IMG/VR virus record: IMGVR_UViG_3300034105_000706
Span: 1-42,487 of that record
Strand: one strand, 5' to 3'
From: a virus
DNA: 42,487 nt
The notes beneath the pieces were generated by a model. It saw only the letters and a program-made list of their open reading frames with translations. It searched no databases and was not told where the DNA came from. Positions 30,143 through 38,596 of this stretch are shown in pieces. How positions within the stretch are numbered: the stretch's first letter is position 1; each line of letters opens with the position of its first letter. A program made the position numbers and the translations under genes.

Positions 30143-31006
30143 TTAAAAATCATCACCGTCATCAGAGAGCACTGCATCAGATGCCACAAGGTTATCATCT
30201 GCGTTATACTCCTTTAGATCACGGAGAACATAGAAATCACGACAGCCATACTCGCCTGTCACGTTAATTACAAAGCGCTCGTGTGGTTTTAGGTCTTTTA
30301 ACTTCTTACCACGAAGTGCACTCTGTACTGTACCATCATTATAGTTGATGAGGCGGAAGTTCTTCAGAGCATAAGCTGGCAAGAATGCCTTGTTATACAC
30401 ACCCTGATACTCTTTGCTTTCACCATCTTTCTCTTTCATAATAATAGTGGCAAGAGCACCGATGTTTGTGCAATAAGCACCATCCACCTGACCCTTCAAC
30501 TCACTAACATTACCTTTCATCAACTTCTTCCAATCAGCCTGTAGAACAGAGTCTTCTTTCATGTAGTCAAGCTTACCTAACCAGGTACGCAAGAATTCAT
30601 AAAGTTCTTCTTCTCCTACATATGCTACACGATAGTCACGTTTAGCAAACCAATCAGCCAAGTTGTTCGGATCATCAGCCCAAGCACATCTACCAATGTT
30701 ATTGATATATTGCTTCTTGCTACCGTCCTTATTCTCACGCTCTTTATCCTCTAGGAAGAACGTAGTTTTAAACTTATCACCACTCTTTACATCTTTAAGC
30801 CAAACGTCAACACGTAAATACGTATTACCATCTCTGCTTTTGCCAAGATATTCTGTGGCCTTACTTTCTGCAGGAAGCTCTATGTCTAATGCTTCCTTGT
30901 ACTCTTCTGCTGTGGGATTAATGGCTACTACTTCAGCCTCAAATAATCCTACTTTTTTTGCAAACTCTTGTACCTGTTTCTGTTCTCTTTGATCGCCTTG
31001 AATCAT
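30143..31006 (-). CDS. Single-stranded DNA-binding protein-like
   Basis: This is a 287-residue protein. The middle strands (YLRVDVWLKDVKSGDKFKTT, FFLEDKERENKDGSK) look like an OB-type core, with aromatic and basic residues suited to DNA. The final residues, SDDGDDF, form the acidic tail with terminal Phe typical of phage and bacterial SSBs that recruit partners. It sits among primase, ATPase and helicase genes. Length is close to T4 gp32 (301 aa). No direct similarity is claimed; the call is from tail, composition and position. It is followed by a strong terminator, as for a highly expressed gene. Confidence 0.65.
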   Translation of the reverse strand: MIQGDQREQKQVQEFAKKVGLFEAEVVAINPTAEEYKEALDIELPAESKATEYLGKSRDGNTYLRVDVWLKDVKSGDKFKTTFFLEDKERENKDGSKKQYINNIGRCAWADDPNNLADWFAKRDYRVAYVGEEELYEFLRTWLGKLDYMKEDSVLQADWKKLMKGNVSELKGQVDGAYCTNIGALATIIMKEKDGESKEYQGVYNKAFLPAYALKNFRLINYNDGTVQSALRGKKLKDLKPHERFVINVTGEYGCRDFYVLRDLKEYNADDNLVASDAVLSDDGDDF

Positions 31007-31040
31007 TGCTTTGAATTTTGATTGTTAATTAATATGTGCT

Positions 31041-31712
31041 TTATTTATAATACTCGTCTATTGTATCTGACACAACCTTGAGGTTGTTTGCTATCTTAAT
31101 CTCGCTAAACATACCATCTGGGCTCTTGGCAGGATACTTTCTAAATTTGTTGGTTACGAAATAATAGTTTGATGCACCATCTTTAGTTTCCTCTACATGT
31201 GTATACAAACAAATAGTGAGCAAACCTTCTAGTCCAATCTGACTATCAATCATCTTACCAGCGGTCTTAATCTTATATCCTATAATCTCCCCACCATCTT
31301 CTACTGTTTCAGGATGGGTGAAATAGAACACTTTTAAATCATCACGCAATTTGCGTGCAGTTCTGAATAGATCCACCATATCTCTAGCCATGAGTGTGAA
31401 CTTTGTAAATCCTGTCTCTGTGGCTTTCTCCATAAGGTTGAATCCCATGATGTAATTGCTGTCCTCAATCACTATGTTCTTAATGTGAGGAGCTTTTTCT
31501 GAGATGGTCTTTAGCCAACGTGTAATTTCGTTCGCATCATCAATCTCTTTGTAATTCTTGTTGTCTGCATTGTACAGTTTGTCTGCACCTTTGAACGGTA
31601 GTTCTTTTTTTGCTACGTTAATAATGTACGTTTCTTTTGGGTCCAAATGCTTGATAGAGGTAGACTTACCTGTACCTGTAGGACCCACAATTCCAATGAG
31701 TTTACTTGACAT
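31041..31712 (-). CDS. P-loop ATPase (AAA_24 / Sak4-like)
   Basis: This is a 223-residue protein. Walker A is GIVGPTGTGKSTS (residues 7-19), Walker B is IKNIVIEDSNYIMG. SRKLRD-like FRTARKLRDDLKVFYFTHPE carries sensor residues. The layout fits AAA_24 phage nucleotide-binding proteins, some of which (Sak4) anneal single strands with SSB. The SSB-like gene lies directly downstream, in keeping with a recombination pair. A near-consensus promoter (31746-31776) lies upstream. Confidence 0.8.
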   Translation of the reverse strand: MSSKLIGIVGPTGTGKSTSIKHLDPKETYIINVAKKELPFKGADKLYNADNKNYKEIDDANEITRWLKTISEKAPHIKNIVIEDSNYIMGFNLMEKATETGFTKFTLMARDMVDLFRTARKLRDDLKVFYFTHPETVEDGGEIIGYKIKTAGKMIDSQIGLEGLLTICLYTHVEETKDGASNYYFVTNKFRKYPAKSPDGMFSEIKIANNLKVVSDTIDEYYK

Positions 31713-31745
31713 TGTGCTTTAATTTAGTTTGTGATTTAATGTCTG

Positions 31746-31776
31746 TAAAGATAAGAAATCTATGTTAATTAAGCAA
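31746..31776 (-). promoter_or_regulatory. Near-consensus promoter before the ATPase/SSB unit
   Basis: TTG (31776-31774), 20 nt, TATCTTTA (31753-31746): one mismatch in the -7 element. It overlaps the end of the helicase gene and gives a leader of about 30 nt. Confidence 0.4.
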
Positions 31777-32845
31777 ATTTTATCTTGCTTTTATCAAAGA
31801 ATTCTAGAGCTTTTTTTAGCCAACTTGCTTCTACATCTTCTGTAGAACACACGATGTATATTTGGGCTTTCTTGTCTGGATTGTTATATTCCATAGCCAT
31901 ACATCTGTTAATCTTCTGTGCTAGGTTTTCACCATTGCTATCAAAATAGTTGATAATCACACGGTTGAGTGGTTTGTATGTAACACCTGTATTACCTATC
32001 TTCACCACAGCCAAATGATTACCCTCTCCTGATGCAAAGTTGTCAAATATATCCTTCTCTGTCTTTTTACTGTGATAGGAAGGAATGCCTAGCTGGTCAG
32101 CTATCTTGGTAACACCACAGAATACTAGTACGCGTTCCTCTTTATGTCTCTTAAGTAGCTCTCTAGTCTTGTCTAGCTTTGCAATGCTATTCTGAATAAT
32201 GCGCATCCTTGCGAGTCTCAAGAACATAGTGGATTTACCTTCTCTCTCCAAACTGTTAATCACCCAACCATAAGCTTCAAACTGAGCTTTCTCTGTTCTC
32301 TTCTTACCTTTGTAATCATTCACACGCTTGTTATCTAGAGGAACCTTTACCACAGTGATTTCATAGTCTACAATAACACCCTCCTTAATAGCCTGTTCAA
32401 TTGTGTATGTAGCTACAACACACAAGTCTAGATGCTCACAGAGTGTTTTCTCTGTCCAGTTAGACAAGGTGCCTGTTAGCCCTAACACAACATCATTGTA
32501 TTTGAGGAGGTCTTTGGTTGCAAACAACTGATTATCAGATAGTAGGTGTATCTCATCGATAACTATCAAATCAAACGTATTGTTCTCTTGTTTGTGTAAA
32601 GACAGATGTGTGGTGTATGTGACATTGCTGTCATCATATCCACGTGTTTCAAAGTCTGTTTGCCATGATTCCTTGATTTTATTGTCTGGATAGGCAATAA
32701 GTATGCTTTTAGGCTTCAGCTTTTCTAAAATGTTGATGGTGGTGTATATCTTACCAAACCTGGGACACAGGTTGAGAACACCAAACTTACCAGCATTTAT
32801 CCAAGCATCAGCAAATTCCTGCTGTCGTTTATCTCTTAATGTCAT
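31769..32845 (-). CDS. SF2 helicase (UvsW-like) with altered Walker A
   Basis: This is a 358-residue protein. Motif I is CPRFGKI (residues 27-33), with Ile in place of the Thr/Ser that holds magnesium. Motif II DEIH (97-100), motif III GLTGTLS, motif V ATG-like VVKIGNTGVTY and motif VI QKINRCMAMEY are all normal. Such helicases unwind branched DNA and R-loops. The Thr-to-Ile change needs one base (ACA to ATA). The enzyme may be inactive, or the base may be variable among genomes. It overlaps the next gene by four bases. Confidence 0.85.
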   Translation of the reverse strand: MTLRDKRQQEFADAWINAGKFGVLNLCPRFGKIYTTINILEKLKPKSILIAYPDNKIKESWQTDFETRGYDDSNVTYTTHLSLHKQENNTFDLIVIDEIHLLSDNQLFATKDLLKYNDVVLGLTGTLSNWTEKTLCEHLDLCVVATYTIEQAIKEGVIVDYEITVVKVPLDNKRVNDYKGKKRTEKAQFEAYGWVINSLEREGKSTMFLRLARMRIIQNSIAKLDKTRELLKRHKEERVLVFCGVTKIADQLGIPSYHSKKTEKDIFDNFASGEGNHLAVVKIGNTGVTYKPLNRVIINYFDSNGENLAQKINRCMAMEYNNPDKKAQIYIVCSTEDVEASWLKKALEFFDKSKIKFA

Positions 32846-33087
32846 AGTAGTTTTATAATGTGTCCATTTCTATCTAATAGCTCAACCACTTCATGCTTTG
32901 CGTCCAATTCCTCTATTATACCATCTAGTATATCACGAGGGTTGCGCCACATAGGTAGAAATGTAAGAAGCTCATGAGCAGACATGAGCCTGCCATGTTT
33001 AGCAGGATCATGCCTCTCCTTATACCTCTCATATATTAGTATAGTAGGATTGCTCTTCCTTATCGTTAGATACTCGTTTCTTGTCAT
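32842..33087 (-). CDS. Phage protein, 81 aa, unknown
   Basis: The basic N-terminal part (TRNEYLTIRKSNPTILIYER) contains a Tyr/Arg-rich stretch, then HDPAKHGRLMSAHELLTFLP and an acidic C-terminus (IIEELDAKHEVVELLDRNGH). It overlaps the helicase start (ATGA), so probably supports it. It also overlaps the preceding gene by 59 bases. No family was recognised. Confidence 0.6.
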   Translation of the reverse strand: MTRNEYLTIRKSNPTILIYERYKERHDPAKHGRLMSAHELLTFLPMWRNPRDILDGIIEELDAKHEVVELLDRNGHIIKLL

Positions 33088-33250
33088 TGAAAAAGATTGA
33101 CATACTCCAGAACAGCCACTCTAGATTGACAACAGTGTATCTGTTCTCAACCTCAGGGCTCCTGAGGATTGTTATGGTTGGTAATAGAATAATCTGCCAA
33201 AATGTTTCTTCCTTACAGGGAACTGTAGAGAAGGTTTTAATACTCATCAT
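33029..33250 (-). CDS. Small phage protein, 73 aa, probable
   Basis: The start immediately follows the stop of the 54-residue gene (33253), and the frame fills the gap to 33087. The core ETFWQIILLPTITILRSPEV, VNLEWLFWSMSIFF is rich in Trp/Phe/Leu and looks like a conserved domain or membrane-associated segment. The tail is polar (NDKKRVSNDKEEQSYY). The long overlap with the downstream gene (59 bases) lowers confidence. A plus-strand frame across the same bases is taken as the shadow. Confidence 0.55.
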   Translation of the reverse strand: MMSIKTFSTVPCKEETFWQIILLPTITILRSPEVENRYTVVNLEWLFWSMSIFFNDKKRVSNDKEEQSYYTNI

Positions 33251-33252
33251 AG

Positions 33253-33417
33253 TTATTTGTTTATACTTTTATTTACTAAATCTGTCACTTTTTGTATGAC
33301 TCCCATAATAAAAAGTCCTATATAGGCTATTATCCCAATGGTGAAGAAAGCTATTTTCATCTTCCATTCATGTACTTTAGGATTAACCTTCCTACCACTC
33401 TTCTTACTATTTCCCAT
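33253..33417 (-). CDS. Small single-pass membrane protein, 54 aa
   Basis: The basic start (MGNSKKSGRKVNPKVHEWKM) is followed by a hydrophobic helix (IAFFTIGIIAYIGLFIMGVI) and a polar end, so an inside-N-terminus anchor is expected. It stops two bases before the next ATG. A 29-codon hydrophobic frame overlaps its 5' end (see rejected items). Function unknown. Confidence 0.65.
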   Translation of the reverse strand: MGNSKKSGRKVNPKVHEWKMKIAFFTIGIIAYIGLFIMGVIQKVTDLVNKSINK

Positions 33418-33448
33418 ACAATGATTGTTATTATTATCGTTTTCATAT

Positions 33449-34510
33449 CTATTTTCCTAAGAAGAACGTCTTGTTTATTACAGACTCATAATCTGAATCA
33501 GTCATGTCTTTACGCTTCTTCAGTTCTTTGAACATACCAATCTGGCCCATAAAGCCTAAACCAATACGCACATCATCTTCTCCATAGCTATTCTTAATTA
33601 GCCTAAGGTTTCTAAAATACTTGGCTCCAAATTCATCCTTTAGCTTATCAAGAGCATAACCACTGGGGTCAGCCACCTTGTAACGCATAGGATCAAATAG
33701 AGCTAATACAACATCAGCATCATTCTGTGTCTGTGAACTCTCAGCAAAGTCTTCTAGCTGAGGCTCAACATCACCGTTCTTTATCCTGATAGGATTGCTA
33801 ATGTCACGGTTGAACTGACTCACAACAACAGGCGTATACCCATAAAAGTCACGAGCATATCTTAGCTCATCTGACATTTTATCAATAGCCTGCTTCTTGG
33901 TAGTCTGGTCCTTTGTGGTCTTCAATAGACCAATGTGGTCAATGATAACAATAGTTATCTCATTCTCATTGTTAGGGAAATAACGCTTGTTAAATTCATC
34001 CACTTGTTCAATGCGCCCATTTTGCAAAGCGTGCGCCTTTAATTCTTTGGCTACACCCACAGCATTCTCTGGACCATCGATAATAGTGATGACATCATTC
34101 ATCTGATTCATGTAATCCTCATACATCAAGAACAGATCGTGCTCATCCTTGGTCATCTTCTCATTCCAACCAAGCAACTTGCTAACAGGAACAATCATAG
34201 CATGATCTATAAAGATCTTCCTAGAGACCCATTTAGCTAGTTTGTATGTACGAGAGCGCTCCATTGAACGATATATGATGCGTAGCTTGATATTTGGGGC
34301 TTTCTGCATGATATACCAGTCAAATGGATTCAAAACAAATGCATCATCTATGAAGGATGTCTTACCAGAACCTGTTAAGCCACCCACAAGAAAGTACATG
34401 CTCTTACGGATGCCAATGTACCTATTAAGTCTATCAAAACCCATAGGTATTCCATTATTCCTCCCTGTCAAGCCAAGCTCAACCTCGTGTTTTAATAGCT
34501 CAAAACTCAT
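33449..34510 (-). CDS. Replicative DNA helicase (DnaB-like RecA core)
   Basis: This is a 353-residue protein. It has the DnaB/gp4 C-terminal ATPase: GIPMGFDRLNRYIG, Walker A FLVGGLTGSGKTS, Walker B IVIIDHIGLL, and motif H3/arginine-loop region VVVSQFNRDISNP. DLED-like QLEDFAESSQTQNDAD is the usual DnaB block near motif 4. The N-terminal interaction domain is missing or short, as in many phage helicases. It is encoded next to a possible loader or initiation protein (34689). Confidence 0.85.
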   Translation of the reverse strand: MSFELLKHEVELGLTGRNNGIPMGFDRLNRYIGIRKSMYFLVGGLTGSGKTSFIDDAFVLNPFDWYIMQKAPNIKLRIIYRSMERSRTYKLAKWVSRKIFIDHAMIVPVSKLLGWNEKMTKDEHDLFLMYEDYMNQMNDVITIIDGPENAVGVAKELKAHALQNGRIEQVDEFNKRYFPNNENEITIVIIDHIGLLKTTKDQTTKKQAIDKMSDELRYARDFYGYTPVVVSQFNRDISNPIRIKNGDVEPQLEDFAESSQTQNDADVVLALFDPMRYKVADPSGYALDKLKDEFGAKYFRNLRLIKNSYGEDDVRIGLGFMGQIGMFKELKKRKDMTDSDYESVINKTFFLGK

Positions 34511-34692
34511 ATTGCTTCTATTTCTTGTTTTACTTCATACCAATAGTTAACCAATGGATTGATGTCACTGTTTAGTATGTTTATAATCTTATTTACCGCT
34601 ACTAATGCACATTCCTTTGCATACTTCATGTTGTTACCCACTATACCTAAGAAAGATAAGACCATTGCTGCTGCTTCTTGTTTAGCTGTCAT
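34507..34692 (-). CDS. Small helical protein, 61 aa
   Basis: Ala/Leu/Ile-rich helix (KQEAAAMVLSFLGIVGNNMK, YAKECALVAVNKIINIL) and NYWYEVKQEIEAI at the end. It overlaps the helicase start (ATGA) and the initiation-like gene stop, so is probably translated with them. It could be a helicase accessory protein; no family is known to me. Confidence 0.65.
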   Translation of the reverse strand: MTAKQEAAAMVLSFLGIVGNNMKYAKECALVAVNKIINILNSDINPLVNYWYEVKQEIEAI

Positions 34693-35315
34693 ATATCTGT
34701 GCCTCCAACGGGTTTATCAGTTTCTTCAACCTTACCACCCTCTTTAATTAGTTCAATAAATGGCTCAAAGCTTCGTTGATTCAAATAGGTGAAACTATTC
34801 TGCATGAAGCTGAGTCTGTTTGTGCCAGTTTTGACAGAGTTTTCTTTCTTCTGAAGGACGTCAAAATTCAGCGCTTCTATTAGTTGAGCTGCTGTATATT
34901 CTCCCTCTAGAAGAATCTTATCAAATCTGAGTCTGCACTCATCTTTGTTCTGTCTAAGACCTCTATTTCCTGTAAACTTCTTACCCTTGTGGGCGAATGT
35001 ATCAGTGCCTGGATATGCTTTCCACCACTCTTCAAACTCTGTGGTGGCAGGCTTACGCTTAACAATCTTTGTTTCTTCTTTGCTTTCTATAAACTTGAGG
35101 AGCTCTTTTCCTTCCGTCGTTATCTTCTCATCACTAGTGGATATGAGTCCTTTTCTAATTAAAGTTTGATAGAGCGCAGCAATCTTCATGCTTCCTTCGC
35201 AGAGAGGCTGAACATCCATCTGCAGCTCTATCAACTTTAGAAGATAAATAACGTCCAAGGAATAGCTCTTCTTAATGAGCTCTTCAAAATGGTAGGGCGT
35301 TATCTTTAAGTTCAT
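34689..35315 (-). CDS. Replication initiation / helicase-loader-like protein
   Basis: This is a 208-residue protein. The first 90 residues are helical, with a winged-helix look (SYSLDVIYLLKLIELQMDVQ, ALYQTLIRKGLISTSDEK, ITTEGKELLKFIE). TEFEEWWKAYPGTD followed by NKDECRLRFDKILLEGEY resembles the (F-x-x-F/W-W-x-x-Y-P ... A...W/F) segment seen in phage O/DnaD-like replication proteins. It is encoded directly upstream of the DnaB-like helicase. The role as loader is inferred. Confidence 0.65.
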   Translation of the reverse strand: MNLKITPYHFEELIKKSYSLDVIYLLKLIELQMDVQPLCEGSMKIAALYQTLIRKGLISTSDEKITTEGKELLKFIESKEETKIVKRKPATTEFEEWWKAYPGTDTFAHKGKKFTGNRGLRQNKDECRLRFDKILLEGEYTAAQLIEALNFDVLQKKENSVKTGTNRLSFMQNSFTYLNQRSFEPFIELIKEGGKVEETDKPVGGTDI

Positions 35316-35523
35316 TAGGGTGGGGTTGTTTTGTCTGATAAATCACTGTAATCCGTGCAGGAAGTCTATTCTCTTCTTCTATAATTTCCTGCATAATATC
35401 CTCTTGCGTTCTAATCAAGTCAGCCTGCAAATATACGGATTCTTTCAGGTATTCCCGCTCAAAATCTTCAGAAAAATTAGCAACTTGCCCATCCATAAAA
35501 TTCCCATTCGCCTTCTTGTTCAT
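35284..35523 (-). CDS. Small acidic protein, 79 aa
   Basis: Helical middle with many Glu (NFSEDFEREYLKESVYLQAD, MQEIIEEENRLPARITVIYQ). It ends HPNELKDNALPF. ATG at 35523 (or at 35496) gives 79 (or 70) residues. It overlaps both neighbours by 32-47 bases in different frames. Function unknown. Confidence 0.6.
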   Translation of the reverse strand: MNKKANGNFMDGQVANFSEDFEREYLKESVYLQADLIRTQEDIMQEIIEEENRLPARITVIYQTKQPHPNELKDNALPF

Positions 35524-36031
35524 TTGATGATTTTTTGTATGTGATTTTTGCCACTAACTTGTTACCTTTCTCAAGGCACTTTTCCATCACAATGTTTGTG
35601 GTGCGTTGGTGTTTTTCAGTGTAGTCTCTAGCTTTCTTAACAGCCTCACCTTTTGTAGTGCATGAGGCAATTATTTCACCTTCATAACTGTACGCTACAT
35701 ATTTAAGGATCCATTTCTTGGTGCCAGGTGTTACAACGTGATCCACCTGTGTCTTAATCTTGTTAGTATTAAGCTTTGGTTCTCTAATACATATGCATTC
35801 AGCACCTTGATGTTTAGTGAGCTCTTCTAAGCGCTTCTCTATGAAGTTATACTTAGGAAGTCCACTTGACATATACTTTTTAGTAGCATCTGTAAATCCT
35901 GGTGTAGCGTTAATAGCACCACTATATCCTTGTTGGTGCCCATACTCATCATTAGCGTCTTCTACCGCTCTTCTATATGCTTCTTCTGCAGATCTTCCTC
36001 TGCTTCTTACTGTGAACGATTGTGCTCCCAT
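35477..36031 (-). CDS. Phage protein, 184 aa, unknown
   Basis: The start MGAQSFTVRSRGRSAEEAYR then VEDANDEYGHQQGYSGAINA is a pattern I recall from other phage proteins of unknown function. The middle (TKKWILKYVAYSYEGEIIAS) and end (MEKCLEKGNKLVAKITYKKS) are beta-rich and basic. Two short Cys-containing parts (CICIREP, CLEKG) are present. No enzyme motif is seen. Confidence 0.65.
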   Translation of the reverse strand: MGAQSFTVRSRGRSAEEAYRRAVEDANDEYGHQQGYSGAINATPGFTDATKKYMSSGLPKYNFIEKRLEELTKHQGAECICIREPKLNTNKIKTQVDHVVTPGTKKWILKYVAYSYEGEIIASCTTKGEAVKKARDYTEKHQRTTNIVMEKCLEKGNKLVAKITYKKSSNEQEGEWEFYGWASC

Positions 36032-36036
36032 AAACT

Positions 36037-36198
36037 TTAAATTTTTGTGTCTGGATAATGTTCATCATCATCATGCCAACATGTAGTTGTTGGATCATTG
36101 ATATCCTCTTCTTTCTCTTTAACGAGAGGTGCTCTATGCATCTCATAGCATAGCCAGGCGCTAGATATTAGCGCAATAGGGATGATAATAAATAACAT
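36037..36198 (-). CDS. Small membrane protein, 53 aa
   Basis: A strongly hydrophobic N-terminus (MLFIIIPIALISSAWLCYEM) is followed by a charged, acidic tail (KEKEEDINDP, WHDDDEHYPD). It fits between the flanking genes at 36031 and 36202 without overlap. Single-pass, with the tail probably cytoplasmic; the Cys/His/Asp-rich tail could bind metal. Function unknown. Confidence 0.65.
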   Translation of the reverse strand: MLFIIIPIALISSAWLCYEMHRAPLVKEKEEDINDPTTTCWHDDDEHYPDTKI

Positions 36199-36201
36199 GG
36201 A

Positions 36202-36633
36202 TTAGTCTTTTATGCGAAGGCCATATCCCAGGTCAAACCACTGGAATGTTTGCTCAGCCTTGCCTTTGTTGAATTTAAATATCTTCCTCAGGAGAGGAAT
36301 AGCGTAAGACTTGAACATTTCGTGCTGATGGGAGGTCATTGTGAAATTGTGAAACCACATTTCATCCTTTTTAGCATCATCTATGGTTTTACCCACCATG
36401 TTTAGTTGATACTCAATGAGATGATCATTTATATTGGTTCTATTGATGATCACCTTAGGTTGTGGAAAGAATTTATTGAGCTTTATCTGCCCTAAAAATT
36501 CTTGTTTATCCCACACTTCCACATGTGGACGCTCTTCAATGAAAGACAGCTTAACAATGTCCCCTTTGATATAACTAATAAAGCAAGGAGTACCAATGTA
36601 GTCCTTGAACTTGTCTCCTTTCTTGATGTTCAT
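36202..36633 (-). CDS. Phage protein, 143 aa, unknown
   Basis: It begins with a small beta domain (IKKGDKFKDYIGTPCFISYI, KGDIVKLSFIEERPHVEV) like an SH3/Tudor fold, then polar helices (HLIEYQLNMVGKTIDDAKKD, MTSHQHEMFKSYAIPLLRKI). It lies one base beyond the polymerase stop. It could act with the polymerase; no family was recognised. Confidence 0.65.
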   Translation of the reverse strand: MNIKKGDKFKDYIGTPCFISYIKGDIVKLSFIEERPHVEVWDKQEFLGQIKLNKFFPQPKVIINRTNINDHLIEYQLNMVGKTIDDAKKDEMWFHNFTMTSHQHEMFKSYAIPLLRKIFKFNKGKAEQTFQWFDLGYGLRIKD

Positions 36634-36634
36634 A

Positions 36635-38593
36635 CTAGAATAAACTTAGTTGGTTAGGATTTACCACCACCTTGCGTTTCCTGCCTTCAGAACTAATCTT
36701 ATAGATTATTTTCTCAGCACGCTCGATGTAATAATCATAATTGATGTTATCCAGAGGATGGTCTTTACTCAGGTTATTGCACACTGTGGCCAGCCACTCA
36801 CCAGCTTCCACTTGGGAAACAGCTGCAGCACCACTCTGTGAATCTTCATTCTTAACCTTTAAAAGCTTTTCTCCTGTATTTGAGATGTAATAACGAATCA
36901 GCTTATTGTATATAGTCTTCTCACCTGTGGACCTATCTATGCCTTCATAATGGAAATCCTTGCTAGCCTTTTGTCTCAGGCAGAAGTCAAAGATATTACT
37001 ATGAGCCCTAATAGTAGTGTCAACAGGTATATTATGAAGAAAATATTGTTCAAGAGCCAAAGGTATAACTCTTCCTGACTTGTTCTTATGAAGCTCAAAA
37101 TCCGTGAGAAAATCGCCTTTCTTCTTAACTTCTCCATCTGTTTTTATCGCAAGATAATCATTTACTGTGGAAAATACAATCTTTTGATAGTCAGTGCGTT
37201 CTAGCTCATATTTAGTGAGCTCTGCCCACCATGTGTTCAATTCATGCATCTTGGGTATGAGGTGTTTCTTTATTCTGATAGTAACACCATCTGTGTTAGC
37301 AGATATAACGTGTATACCAGCTGTTTCATACGCCTCAATGAGCATCATGAGACTCAATTCACCTGTAATAGTGGTGAACATAGTGAGCTGTCTATCATAG
37401 ATCCAGTTTTGCATGTCACTTGACTTACCATAAACAGAGTTTACAGCAAGCTTCAGCGCACCTACAATACCCTTAATCTTCTTATCCTTCTTAGCTAAAG
37501 GCTTGAGTTCCAATCTCTTTTCAAACATGGCTTGATAACCTCGTAAGAATGCTGGTCCCAAGTGTTGTGGATAGCGTCCATTATTGATGATGATGGCTGG
37601 ATAATAGGAACTAACGTCCCAATCAATGATCTCATGCTCATCATCAGCCTCAAATATCTTTGGGCTATTCTCTGTGTGCAACCCACCCTTCATAAAGGAA
37701 TAGACATTGTTGTAGAAGTGTAGCTCCTCTTTAAAGTCATCCTGCAAGCCTAGACTCAACCTCTTTATCTTCTTGAGGAAGTCTTGTAGCTCTTTGGTTT
37801 GAAACTCTACATATGGTGCTATACAGTTCTTTACAGCAATAGTCTTTCTGAAATACCCTTTCTTGGGAAGTTCTTTGTATTCTATTCCCTTCTCTTGACA
37901 GTAGTATTTCTTAATCATCTCATCCCCTATCTTACTGTCTGAATAGTTCAGACATGGTATACCAAACTCAGCTTCAATATCCTGTCTCAGCTCAATCTGG
38001 TTGTTTCCCTTGTACAATGGATGATTAGTGTCACCAATAGTGACTAGATAAAACTGATACGTGGCCCAAACATCATTCAGACAATATTCTGTTGTCTTAT
38101 TGATATCATCATCTGTGAACCCTATCTTATCATGAGGAATAGGCATCTCTTCAATATTCTCAAGATCCATTTCAAACTCCAACCTCTTTAAACTAACACG
38201 TCTATTCTTGTTGTCAAAGTGGTGGATTCTAAACAAATCAATCTGTTTGAGAGATAGGTCATATTCTCTGTATTCAGGGAACACATCATGATTAGCATCA
38301 TCAATAACATCTGTGGCCTTCTGATGGATTCTAGCTGTAATTTCTAGACTAGAAAGCTCATGCCAGTCATGGTGACTACGTATCACCCATTCTATCACCT
38401 GAGAGTCAAAGCGCAAGTTGTTGTAGCCCACCCAATGATGGTCTCTGTGTTTCTCTGTGAAGTTAATGAATGCATCTAGCATGTTCTGGTCTTTATTCAC
38501 CTTGAACGCTCTATATGGTTCACCAGGAATAAGACACACCACCAAGAAATATTCTTTAAGCGTTTCTATGTCATAGATAATTACCTTCTCCAT
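36635..38593 (-). CDS. Family B DNA polymerase with C-terminal clamp-binding motif
   Basis: ATG at 38593 (652 residues) is chosen over the adjoining TTG. The 3'-5' exonuclease has YDIETL (Exo I, Asp8/Glu10), VGYNNLRFDSQV (Exo II) and YCLNDVWATY (Exo III). Polymerase motif A is DWDVSSYYPA (324-333), motif B KLAVNSVYG (381-389), and motif C is SANTDGVTI, with Asn in place of the first Asp of DTD, a form known in phage enzymes. The final five residues, QLSLF, are the canonical bacterial beta-clamp-binding motif, so the enzyme probably uses the host clamp. No phage clamp or loader gene was found in the window. Confidence 0.9.
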   Translation of the reverse strand: MEKVIIYDIETLKEYFLVVCLIPGEPYRAFKVNKDQNMLDAFINFTEKHRDHHWVGYNNLRFDSQVIEWVIRSHHDWHELSSLEITARIHQKATDVIDDANHDVFPEYREYDLSLKQIDLFRIHHFDNKNRRVSLKRLEFEMDLENIEEMPIPHDKIGFTDDDINKTTEYCLNDVWATYQFYLVTIGDTNHPLYKGNNQIELRQDIEAEFGIPCLNYSDSKIGDEMIKKYYCQEKGIEYKELPKKGYFRKTIAVKNCIAPYVEFQTKELQDFLKKIKRLSLGLQDDFKEELHFYNNVYSFMKGGLHTENSPKIFEADDEHEIIDWDVSSYYPAIIINNGRYPQHLGPAFLRGYQAMFEKRLELKPLAKKDKKIKGIVGALKLAVNSVYGKSSDMQNWIYDRQLTMFTTITGELSLMMLIEAYETAGIHVISANTDGVTIRIKKHLIPKMHELNTWWAELTKYELERTDYQKIVFSTVNDYLAIKTDGEVKKKGDFLTDFELHKNKSGRVIPLALEQYFLHNIPVDTTIRAHSNIFDFCLRQKASKDFHYEGIDRSTGEKTIYNKLIRYYISNTGEKLLKVKNEDSQSGAAAVSQVEAGEWLATVCNNLSKDHPLDNINYDYYIERAEKIIYKISSEGRKRKVVVNPNQLSLF

Positions 38594-38596
38594 CAA

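Noticed and set aside
33357-33446. 29-codon hydrophobic frame (MKTIIITIIVWEIV...)
   Set aside because: It could be a nested membrane peptide, but it overlaps the better 54-residue gene for most of its length and has no other support.
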